A program made the translations under genes and the position numbers. The notes beneath the pieces were generated by a model that saw only the letters and a program-made list of their open reading frames with translations, had not been told where the DNA came from and did no database searches. A stretch of DNA of 22,302 nucleotides from Ruminococcus sp. CAG:382 (GTDB lineage: Bacteria; Bacillota; Clostridia; Oscillospirales; CAG-382). The stretch lies in assembly GCA_000433115.1 (NCBI GenBank), contig FR892198.1:27805-50106 (forward strand). The letters run 5' to 3'. Of this stretch, positions 7,581-13,875 are shown piece by piece. How positions within the stretch are numbered: the stretch's first letter is position 1; every line of letters begins with the position of its first letter.

Positions 7581-7608
7581 ATTATATTTAACACCGCGAT
7601 TATTTCAA
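7581..7608 (-). promoter_or_regulatory. Promoter of the MATE gene
   Basis: On the minus strand, TTGAAA (7608-7603), a 16-base spacer and TATAAT (7586-7581), about 30 bases ahead of the start codon. Confidence 0.7.
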
Positions 7609-7668
7609 TAGCCGATTTTCCCAATTTACTTCAAGTGCAATGGAAAATGCAAAGGTAAAGTGTCCAAA

Positions 7669-7735
7669 TTCCCCGCAGACACGGATATGCAACCGTCTTA
7701 CCGGAAATTTACATATCAATATGATCTGCGGGGAA
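7669..7735 (-). terminator. Branched inverted repeat after the regulator-synthetase gene
   Basis: An 11-bp perfect stem (TTCCCCGCAGA at 7669-7679 with TCTGCGGGGAA at 7725-7735) encloses 45 bases. These bases contain a further ACGG/CCGT hairpin and a CATAT/ATATG inverted repeat, so the RNA would form a branched, three-way shape. It begins five bases past the stop codon of the minus-strand gene. The T tract beyond it is weak, so it may be a terminator or a 3'-end stabiliser. It is also compact enough to be a small dispersed repeat. Confidence 0.5.
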
Positions 7736-7740
7736 CTGTT

Positions 7741-10017
7741 TTACTTATTTCTTATTTCGTTGCGTTTGATCTTGCCGCTGATTGTTTTCGGGAGAGACTC
7801 CACGAATTCAATTACACGGGGATATTTATACGGTGCGGTATGTGATTTGACGTAAGTCTGGATTTCTTTCTTGAGCTCTTCACTGGGTACGGTGCCCTTT
7901 GTGGTAACGATCGTAGCTTTGACGACCTGACCGCGGACATCATCCGGTACGCCTGTCACGGCGCATTCGAGCACATAAGGAAGCTCCATGATGACAGACT
8001 CGATTTCAAACGGTCCGATACGGTAGCCGGAGGATTTGATGACATCGTCAACTCTGCCGACAAACCAGAAGTATCCGTCTTCGTCGCGCCATGCGGTATC
8101 GCCGGTATGATAGAAGCCGTCATGCCAGCAGGCTTCAGTCTGTGCCTCTCCGCGATAGTATCCGCCGAAGAGACCGACGGGAGTACCTTTTTCTGTGTTG
8201 ATGACGATTTCGCCGACTTCGCCGGGCTTTGTTTCGTTGCAGTCAGCATCAACTATGCGCACATCATACTGAGGGTTGGGAAGCCCCATTGAGCCGACCT
8301 TGCAGTTGCTTCCGAAAAGATTGCAGACGGTAAGTGTCGTCTCTGTCTGACCGAATCCCTCCATGATCTTGAGACCTGTGTATTCATAAAATTTATTGAA
8401 TACCTCGGGGTTGAGCGCTTCTCCGGCTGTCGTGATATACTGCAGTGACGAAAGGTCATATTTTTCAAGCTTTTCCTTTATGAAGAAGCGATACATCGTG
8501 GGAGGTGCGCAGAAGGTGGTGATATTATACTTTGCAAACATGGGAAGGAGATCTTCCGCATGGAATTTTGTAAAGTCATAGACGAATACGGCGGCTTCAC
8601 AGAGCCATGCACCGTACAGCTTACCCCAGAGTGCTTTGCCCCAGCCTGTGTCGGCGATGGTGAAGTGGAGTCCTTCGGGGTCGACGTTATGCCACCATGC
8701 AGCGGTTACGATATGTCCGAGAGGATATTCGGCGGTATGCATTGCGATCTTCGGATATCCCGTTGTGCCGGAAGTGAAGAACATGATGCAGGGATCGTCC
8801 TTTGAAGTTTCGACACGCTCAAGGTGTTCGGATGCAGCGTTCATGCCGTCATCAAAGCTGTGCCATCCGTCTCTCTTGCTGCCGGCAAGAATCTTCAGGA
8901 AAGGCGTTGTTCTGCCATCAAGTGCAAGCTCAACCTGTTCGGCACAACCGTCTGTTTCGGTTGTTATGATGCCGTTTATGCATCCGGAGTCGAAGCGGTA
9001 TTCGTAATCATGCTTTACGAGGAGAGAGGTTGCGGGTACGGCAACGGCACCGAGCTTGTGCAGCGCATTGATGGCAATCCAAAAATGCCAGCTGCGGCGG
9101 AGGACGAGCATGATACGGTCTCCGCGCTTTACACCAAGTGACATGAGGAAGTTCGCAGCCTTATTTGTAAGCCTTGATATATCGCCGAAGGTAAAGTCGA
9201 TTTCTTCCTTATCTTTCGACAGCCAAAGCATCGCGCGTTTGTCGGGACATTTCTTCGCGAGCTCATCGACAACGTCGTAGCCGAAATTGAAGTTTTCCGG
9301 AACATTGAAGCTGACACCTTTGAGCCTTCCGTCAGGATAAAGCTCCTCATTCATGAAGCGATGATAGATGCAGTCATCATATCTGTGACGGTCGATCGCA
9401 GCCTTCTCCGCAGTCTGAGGAAGCATTACCGGCTCTTCCGCGATCTCAGCTTCGCCCTTAAATACTACTGCAAGAAATACACAGTCGTTGCCGCCGACGG
9501 CTATCATGCCGTGACGATGACCGGAATCATAAAAAACGCTGTCGCCGGGATGAAGTATCTCTGTATGGTCTTCAAGCTGTACTTTCATTTCGCCTGAAAT
9601 GATGAAATCGAATTCCTGTCCTTTATGAGTCGAAAGAGCGACCGGGAGTTTTTCAAGCTGGGGATCGTATTTTGCCGTTACGACGAACGGTTCTGCCATA
9701 CGGTTTTTAAGGAGCGGCGCAAGATGCCGATAATTGAATCCGGCACGTCTGCGAATCGGCATTCCTTCGCCCGCACGTGTTATGTTATAAAAGCTGAGCT
9801 TCGGATCGGAGCCGCTTACAAGTTCGGAAATATCCATTCCGAGCTTTGAAGCGCATTTGAAAAGGAATGTAAACGAAAAATCGTATTCACCCGTTTCAAG
9901 ACGCTCGTATTCAGATGCGGATACGCCTGCCGCCTCCGCCATATCGACCACGGTAAGCTCCGCGTTGTGCCGAGCCATTTTCAGACGTTCGGCAATTACC
10001 TTTGTTTGATTTTCCAT
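7741..10017 (-). CDS. XRE-HTH/cupin/AMP-forming acyl-CoA synthetase fusion
   Basis: 758 residues in three parts. Residues about 8-65 form an XRE helix-turn-helix (AERLKMARHNAELTVVDMAE, GVSASEYERLETG). Residues about 110-190 form a cupin (KGQEFDFIISGEMKVQLEDH, LHPGDSVFYDSGHRHGM). Residues about 225-750 form a complete acyl-adenylate synthetase with P-loop FFTSGTTGYPK (about 410), GFGQTETT (about 556), YHTGDTAW (about 634), GRVDDVIKSSGYRIGP and the catalytic Lys in TISGKIKR (about 749). The enzyme part, with HFTIADTGWGKALWG, is closest to short/medium-chain acyl-CoA synthetases of the ACSM type. XRE-cupin proteins are normally stand-alone regulators sensing a small ligand, so this single chain may couple sensing, DNA binding and acyl-CoA formation. 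The start is set by GAGAGG about eight bases upstream. It is controlled by a T-box leader with an isoleucine specifier, hinting at branched short-chain acids as substrates. That substrate is inference. Confidence 0.9.
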   Translation of the reverse strand: MENQTKVIAERLKMARHNAELTVVDMAEAAGVSASEYERLETGEYDFSFTFLFKCASKLGMDISELVSGSDPKLSFYNITRAGEGMPIRRRAGFNYRHLAPLLKNRMAEPFVVTAKYDPQLEKLPVALSTHKGQEFDFIISGEMKVQLEDHTEILHPGDSVFYDSGHRHGMIAVGGNDCVFLAVVFKGEAEIAEEPVMLPQTAEKAAIDRHRYDDCIYHRFMNEELYPDGRLKGVSFNVPENFNFGYDVVDELAKKCPDKRAMLWLSKDKEEIDFTFGDISRLTNKAANFLMSLGVKRGDRIMLVLRRSWHFWIAINALHKLGAVAVPATSLLVKHDYEYRFDSGCINGIITTETDGCAEQVELALDGRTTPFLKILAGSKRDGWHSFDDGMNAASEHLERVETSKDDPCIMFFTSGTTGYPKIAMHTAEYPLGHIVTAAWWHNVDPEGLHFTIADTGWGKALWGKLYGAWLCEAAVFVYDFTKFHAEDLLPMFAKYNITTFCAPPTMYRFFIKEKLEKYDLSSLQYITTAGEALNPEVFNKFYEYTGLKIMEGFGQTETTLTVCNLFGSNCKVGSMGLPNPQYDVRIVDADCNETKPGEVGEIVINTEKGTPVGLFGGYYRGEAQTEACWHDGFYHTGDTAWRDEDGYFWFVGRVDDVIKSSGYRIGPFEIESVIMELPYVLECAVTGVPDDVRGQVVKATIVTTKGTVPSEELKKEIQTYVKSHTAPYKYPRVIEFVESLPKTISGKIKRNEIRNK

Positions 10018-10280
10018 GATTTTTACCTCTCTTTCCGAAAAAGAAAAGGTTCATCTGCAAAGAGATGAACCTAAAAATCCACAACCACTCCTGCAAGCGT
10101 CAAGCAACGCCTTTTCGTTATACGGTGAAAAAGACCGTCGCCGCTTACTTGAAATTTCAGCAACGCTACTCAGGGGTGATAAGCAACATCGGACGACCGC
10201 TGTCTCGCACCAAACGACAGCTCTCTGAAAGACGTTTGCGAAGTGCTCTTGTCCCCGTCAAAGTATTTGTGTATTCATTT
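10018..10280 (-). promoter_or_regulatory. T-box riboswitch leader, probable isoleucine (AUC) specificity
   Basis: Read on the minus strand, the leader shows the T-box order of elements. A stem I carries AGAGAG and a 6-bp distal stem GCTGTC/GACAGC around a GTTTGGTGCGA loop (10227-10198). Its lower stem is GGGG (10256-10253) with CCCC (10176-10173). The triplet AUC (10180-10178) is followed by the usual purine (A, 10177) in the specifier position. CCTGAGTAG comes next, then stem III GACGG…CCGT, then an antiterminator overlapping a terminator. The bulge carries UGGU (10087-10084), which would pair with an ACCA 3' end, and tRNA-Ile has discriminator A. T-boxes bind uncharged tRNA and let transcription continue. 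Oddity: the usual TGGNACC reads TGGTTGT here. UAU (Tyr) is the alternative specifier if the register is off by one. Confidence 0.8.
10037..10072 (-). terminator. T-box regulated terminator
   Basis: On the minus strand a perfect 10-bp stem (10072-10063 with 10056-10047) with loop CTTTGC is followed by TTTCTTTTT. The alternative antiterminator pairs GCAGGAG (10094-10088) with CTCTTTGC (10064-10057), using part of the 5' arm and the loop of this hairpin, so the two folds exclude each other. Confidence 0.9.
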
Positions 10281-10286
10281 GCCTGT

Positions 10287-10315
10287 ATTATATCACCGTA
10301 TATTCGTGCTGTCAA
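10287..10315 (-). promoter_or_regulatory. Consensus promoter of the T-box leader
   Basis: On the minus strand TTGACA (10315-10310), 17 bases, TATAAT (10292-10287): a perfect match in both boxes. It starts three bases past the stop codon of the small lipoprotein gene, so the T-box transcript is independent of that gene and regulated mainly by attenuation. Confidence 0.9.
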
Positions 10316-10318
10316 TCG

Positions 10319-10690
10319 TTATTTTGACGTATTTATTGCACTTGCTTCACTGTTTTCCTGCAAAGAGTAACGAATATTGCTGATTATTATACAGCCGTCG
10401 CAGACTTCGACGGGAAAATCAGCGACCAGACCGCCATCGATCGAATAATTATCGATATGTATCTTTCCGTCAAAAATATAGTACCTTATCTGATACACTT
10501 CGTTTCCGATGTATTGCTGTCCGAAGCCGTCTTTTGAAAAGTAATAGCCGACAGGCATTTCATCGGATATATATGTTCCTTCAATCGTAGTTGCTCCTTC
10601 GGGAAGCGTCACCTCGGTTCTGTCGCAGCCGAAAAGTGCCGCAATGCAAAGCAAAAAAATAAGCGGGAAAAATATTGTTTTTTTCTTCAT
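10319..10690 (-). CDS. Small putative lipoprotein of unknown function
   Basis: 123 residues. The N-terminus MKKKTIFFPLIFLLCIAALF is a basic then hydrophobic lipoprotein signal, and FGC-DR places the probable lipidated Cys at residue 22; Phe before Gly-Cys is a slightly unusual lipobox. The mature part of about 100 residues is rich in beta-prone, aromatic stretches (GYYFSKDGFGQQYIGNEVYQ, IRYYIFDGKIHIDNYSIDG). Its pattern of a short fold reporting on a displayed or tabulated value resembles many small clostridial lipoproteins without assigned roles. I recognise no catalytic motif. It has its own promoter overlapping a 14-base palindrome, is divergent from rlmH, and ends just upstream of the T-box promoter. 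Any functional link with the synthetase is speculative. The start is weakly supported by GGTGA upstream. Confidence 0.7.
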   Translation of the reverse strand: MKKKTIFFPLIFLLCIAALFGCDRTEVTLPEGATTIEGTYISDEMPVGYYFSKDGFGQQYIGNEVYQIRYYIFDGKIHIDNYSIDGGLVADFPVEVCDGCIIISNIRYSLQENSEASAINTSK

Positions 10691-10693
10691 TTA

Positions 10694-10707
10694 ATTCACC
10701 GGTGAAT
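10694..10707. promoter_or_regulatory. Perfect 14-base palindrome at a promoter start site
   Basis: ATTCACCGGTGAAT lies immediately downstream of the lipoprotein -10 box, around its predicted transcription start and overlapping its weak ribosome-binding site. A dimeric repressor bound here would block the lipoprotein gene. In RNA it could also form a small hairpin. Confidence 0.4.
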
Positions 10708-10736
10708 ATTTTACTCTATTTTCGTCAAAAAGTCAA
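10708..10736 (-). promoter_or_regulatory. Promoter of the small lipoprotein gene
   Basis: On the minus strand TTGACT (10736-10731), 17 bases, TAAAAT (10713-10708). It is back to back with the rlmH promoter, the two -35 boxes being seven bases apart. Confidence 0.7.
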
Positions 10737-10743
10737 GCAATAC

Positions 10744-10772
10744 TTGTAAATGCGAAGATTTTATGATACAAT
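10744..10772 (+). promoter_or_regulatory. Promoter of the rlmH operon
   Basis: TTGTAA (10744-10749), 17 bases, TACAAT (10767-10772). The predicted start site leaves a leader of only about ten bases before the rlmH ATG. Confidence 0.65.
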
Positions 10773-10788
10773 ACCGACGGTGATTTTT

Positions 10789-11253
10789 ATGACGGATATT
10801 ACGGTTATACATGTCGGAAATATTAAAGACAGCTTTTTCGGTGAAGCGCTTTCGGAATATAAAAAGCGGATGGCTGCTTTTTGTCGTTTCAGAGAAATTG
10901 AAATCAAAGAAGAAAAATGCGATCTGCCCTCAGAGGTAGATAAATGTCTCGCGAAAGAAGCTGACAAGATCCTCGCGGCTCTTCCAAAAAAAGGGTTTCG
11001 CGTTGCGCTTTGCGTCGAAGGAAAGCAGATGTCATCGGAGGATTTCGCTTTGCTGAATGGCAGAAATGCCGCAGAAGGCGTTACATATGTAATAGGGTCG
11101 AGTTACGGACTGGCCGAGTCGGTAAAGGCGGCTTGCGATATGCGCCTGTCGTTTTCAAAAATGACACTGCCGCACAGGCTTATGCGTGTGGTCCTTTATG
11201 AACAGATTTACCGTGCTTTCACCATTATCAACGGAAGGAAGTATCACAAATGA
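10789..11253 (+). CDS. rlmH: RlmH, 23S rRNA pseudouridine-1915 N3-methyltransferase
   Basis: 154 residues from the ATG at 10789, the usual family length. A longer frame from 10750 would begin inside the promoter. GGTGA (10779-10783) supports this start. The protein is a SPOUT-class (knotted) methyltransferase using S-adenosylmethionine to methylate pseudouridine 1915 in helix 69 of 23S rRNA on assembled 70S ribosomes. Visible hallmarks are ITVIHVGNIKDSFF at the N-terminus, VIGSSYGL forming part of the SAM-binding knot, LSFSKMTLPHRLMRV and the conserved C-terminal QIYRAFTIINGRKYHK. It is the first gene of a three-gene operon. Its stop overlaps the next start by four bases (ATGA), so the glycerate kinase is translationally coupled to it. 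There is no obvious functional link between the two. Confidence 0.97.
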   Translation: MTDITVIHVGNIKDSFFGEALSEYKKRMAAFCRFREIEIKEEKCDLPSEVDKCLAKEADKILAALPKKGFRVALCVEGKQMSSEDFALLNGRNAAEGVTYVIGSSYGLAESVKAACDMRLSFSKMTLPHRLMRVVLYEQIYRAFTIINGRKYHK

Positions 11254-12338
11254 AGCTGCTTATGGCTTTTGATTCATTCAAGGGGACTTTAACGTCGCTT
11301 GAAGCAGGTAATATTGCGTGCGATGCGGCGCAGGCGGTCGGCTATGATTCCGAAGTACAGGTTGTTTCGGACGGCGGTGAAGGACTTGTGGATGCGTTTG
11401 TGTATTCGAATCCGGCAAAATTACTCGAAGTGTGCACAGTTGACCCACTGTTTCGTGAAATGAAAGCGGATTTTGCGATTTCGGACGAAACGGCTGTGAT
11501 CGAGTGCGCTTCGGCGGCGGGGCTTTGCCTTGTACCGGAAGAGAAACGCGATCCGAAGGTCACCACGACATTCGGTGTCGGGCTTATGATCAAAGCAGCT
11601 GTTGAAAACGGCGCAAGGAAAATAATCCTCGGTCTCGGCGGATCAGCTACCAACGACGGCGGAACCGGCATGGCAGCTGCTCTCGGTGCGGTTTTCCGTG
11701 ATCAGGACGGAAAAGAATTCGTGCCGACAGGAGGTACCCTCGGAAAAATCGCGGAAATTGATATTTCAAAGCTGAAGAAAACGGTTGGAAAAACAAAATT
11801 CATTGCATGCTGTGACGTTACAAATCCGCTGATCGGTGAAAACGGTGCGTCACGTATTTATGCGCCGCAGAAGGGCGCGGACAGCGTTGCGGTTGATGCG
11901 TTGGAAAAGAATATGGAGCACTATGCTGCCATAGTCGGAGACGATATCGCCGTGTGTGCGGGAAGCGGTGCGGCAGGCGGTCTCGGCGCCGCTGTCAGAT
12001 TTTACTTCGGCGGCGAGCTTGCTCCCGGATTTGCGACGCTTGCTCCGCTTATCGGACTTGAGGAAAAGATATGCAATGCCGATATTGTCCTGACCGGAGA
12101 AGGTTGCACGGATAATCAGACAAACAACGGAAAGCTGCCTGCGGGAGTTGCGGGGCTTTGCAGAAAGCACGGAAAGCGCTGCATTGTCATCAGCGGAGCT
12201 GTCAAAGGAAAACCTCGCATCGACGGCGCCGAAAGAATCATACCGACTTCCTATGAAAGCAGTATGCCGACAAAAGAGATCGCAGCAATGCGGCTTTATG
12301 AAACAGTAAAGCAATTATTGGAGGAGATTAAAAAATGA
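11250..12338 (+). CDS. Glycerate kinase (GarK/GlxK family)
   Basis: 362 residues, close to the family norm of about 375. It phosphorylates D-glycerate with ATP to 2- or 3-phosphoglycerate, feeding serine or glyoxylate-derived carbon into glycolysis. Family signatures, in order: LLMAFDSFKGTLTSLEA at the N-terminus, VVSDGGEGLVDAF, the nucleotide-binding LGLGGSATNDGGTGMAAALG, CDVTNPLIGENGAS, GAAGGLGAA and VLTGEGCTDNQTNNGKLPAG near the C-terminus. GarK/GlxK members usually make 2-phosphoglycerate. The sequence alone does not settle the product. It sits between rlmH and a PHP phosphoesterase with ATGA overlaps on both sides, and GGAAGGAA upstream is its ribosome-binding site. It is cytoplasmic. 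Confidence 0.93.
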   Translation: MKLLMAFDSFKGTLTSLEAGNIACDAAQAVGYDSEVQVVSDGGEGLVDAFVYSNPAKLLEVCTVDPLFREMKADFAISDETAVIECASAAGLCLVPEEKRDPKVTTTFGVGLMIKAAVENGARKIILGLGGSATNDGGTGMAAALGAVFRDQDGKEFVPTGGTLGKIAEIDISKLKKTVGKTKFIACCDVTNPLIGENGASRIYAPQKGADSVAVDALEKNMEHYAAIVGDDIAVCAGSGAAGGLGAAVRFYFGGELAPGFATLAPLIGLEEKICNADIVLTGEGCTDNQTNNGKLPAGVAGLCRKHGKRCIVISGAVKGKPRIDGAERIIPTSYESSMPTKEIAAMRLYETVKQLLEEIKK

Positions 12339-13120
12339 CATTTACGGAAAGTGATTTACACGTTCACACTTCTATTTCGCTCTGTGCCGAGCGCACCGCC
12401 GACCCACTGAAATATATAGAATACGGAGCGGCAAACGGGTTGAAAACAATCGGTTTTGCGAACCATTACTGGGATGAGGATATACCCGGAGCAACTCCGT
12501 GGTACCAGTTGCAAAACACCGAACATATCATGCAGATTTTCGGGCAACTCGGTGACAGGAGCCGTTTCCCGATCAAGGTGCTCATCGGATGCGAGACCGA
12601 ATATGCACACGGCACACTCGGTATTTCAGAAAAGAAAGCCGAAATGCTTGATTACGTGCTTGTTCCGCACTCCCACACTCACATGAATGGGTTTGTTTTG
12701 CCCGATGACTGCAATACGCCAGAAAAGCACGCCGATTATCTTGTACGTTCTTTCTATGAGGTTGCCACACATCGTATGGCAAAGGACTACATTACCTGTA
12801 TCGTTCATCCGTTCGTTCCTGTCGGCAGAAGCTTCGGCGAGATCACCGAAATACTCAGTAACATACCTGATGAAAGGTACTTTGAGTGTGCATGTGCCGC
12901 CAAGGAAAACGACATTCTTATCGAAATCAATACCGACTGCTTCCTGCCGTCGGTGGTTGATGACGACGCTTTTGCGGAGTACAAGCGCTTTTTTGCTCAG
13001 TGCAAACGTGCAGGATGCAGATTCTGTGCCGGAAGCGACAAGCATGACCTTGTGAAGGATAAAGAAAGCGACCCGTTCTTTGCGGTCGACGGACTTGCCG
13101 AAAAGCTGGGAGTTATGTAA
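12335..13120 (+). CDS. PHP-domain phosphoesterase (histidinol-phosphatase-like)
   Basis: 261 residues with the full set of PHP metal-binding motifs in order: DLHVHTS at residues 7-13, ANHYWDED (about 42-49), GCETEY (about 88), PHSHTH (about 110), a HPF motif (about 150) and AGSDKHD (about 232). These ligands bind a trinuclear metal centre that hydrolyses phosphomonoesters. The family includes HisK-type histidinol-phosphate phosphatase and many phosphatases of unknown substrate. No histidine biosynthesis gene is nearby, so the histidinol assignment is not secure. Coupling with glycerate kinase hints at a phosphorylated C3 compound, but that is only inference. The start overlaps the glycerate kinase stop (ATGA) and is preceded by GGAGGAG (12320-12326). 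A hairpin terminator follows. Confidence 0.85.
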   Translation: MTFTESDLHVHTSISLCAERTADPLKYIEYGAANGLKTIGFANHYWDEDIPGATPWYQLQNTEHIMQIFGQLGDRSRFPIKVLIGCETEYAHGTLGISEKKAEMLDYVLVPHSHTHMNGFVLPDDCNTPEKHADYLVRSFYEVATHRMAKDYITCIVHPFVPVGRSFGEITEILSNIPDERYFECACAAKENDILIEINTDCFLPSVVDDDAFAEYKRFFAQCKRAGCRFCAGSDKHDLVKDKESDPFFAVDGLAEKLGVM

Positions 13121-13134
13121 TATATATGCTTTGC

Positions 13135-13162
13135 GCCCTTGAAGCCTGATTGCTTCAAGGGC
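13135..13162. terminator. Hairpin terminator between convergent operons
   Basis: A perfect 11-bp stem (GCCCTTGAAGC at 13135-13145 with its complement at 13152-13162) has a 6-base loop. The flanks are A/T-rich but carry no long T run on either strand. It lies between the PHP gene and the minus-strand serine hydrolase gene. Confidence 0.75.
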
Positions 13163-13170
13163 ACAAATTA

Positions 13171-13875
13171 TTATATGAGCGGCTTGTCGGCGTGCAACGC
13201 AATAAGCCCGGCTTTGCCGCAAAGGATTGCAGCGTCGCGGAAATCCATTCCGTCGGTAAGAACACCGGCGAAAGAGTTTCCGATATATCCGACATCATTG
13301 AATACTTCCGGGATCTCACCCGCTTTACCATAAAACGGTATATCGGTGTAAATGTATCTCATCAGACGGTCACGGCATTTCTGAGTTGCAAGAATACGTC
13401 TGCCGATGTCGTATGAAAGGCATACGTCAAGACACTTTTTTACATCGGAAAGACAGGTAAGATTATCATATCCTTGCTTTGCGGCATCGAAATCAAGCAT
13501 AATACGCCCCACATGCGTTCCGCCGCCGAAACGCGAAGAGATGTAACCGTTCAGCGCAGGCATACCGGAATGTTTTATCAGCAGATTTGTCGCTGTATTG
13601 TCGCTTGAACCGATCATGAGTGTCAACAATGTTCCGATATCGGCACAGCCGAGTGAAAGTTCCGTTATATCGCTGTAATTGATACGGTCGGAAGGCGCGA
13701 TCGATATCACACATTCGGGCGGGATATGTTTTTCAAGGTAATATGCCAGTATGAAAATCTTTATGACACTTGCACTGCGGAACAGCTTTGAGATGTTATG
13801 CTCAACAAGCGTTTTGCCATCCGAGTCAATGATATAGACGGCGTTTCTTTCGGAAAAACCATTTATTTCAATCAA
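13171..13875 (-). CDS. Beta-lactamase-fold serine hydrolase, cytoplasmic, TTG start
   Basis: 234 residues from a TTG at 13875-13873. An ATG at 13992 would add a stretch unlike the family and run 125 bases inside the preceding gene. AGAAGGG upstream and the eight-base overlap with the epimerase stop favour the TTG. Motifs of the class A/penicillin-binding fold are visible: SVIK (Ser36-Lys39) as the nucleophile motif, SDN (91-93) and KAG (184-186) in place of KTG. The ExxLN omega-loop motif of true class A beta-lactamases is absent and there is no signal peptide, so it is unlikely to give antibiotic resistance. It is probably a cytoplasmic peptidase or esterase acting on D-amino-acid peptides, in line with the epimerase and solute-binding protein in the same operon. 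Confidence 0.8.
   Translation of the reverse strand: MIEINGFSERNAVYIIDSDGKTLVEHNISKLFRSASVIKIFILAYYLEKHIPPECVISIAPSDRINYSDITELSLGCADIGTLLTLMIGSSDNTATNLLIKHSGMPALNGYISSRFGGGTHVGRIMLDFDAAKQGYDNLTCLSDVKKCLDVCLSYDIGRRILATQKCRDRLMRYIYTDIPFYGKAGEIPEVFNDVGYIGNSFAGVLTDGMDFRDAAILCGKAGLIALHADKPLI

Noticed and set aside
13171..13875. Antibiotic-resistance class A beta-lactamase
   Set aside because: SVIK and SDN are present, but the ExxLN omega-loop Glu and an export signal are absent and KTG is KAG. A general serine hydrolase is the safer call.
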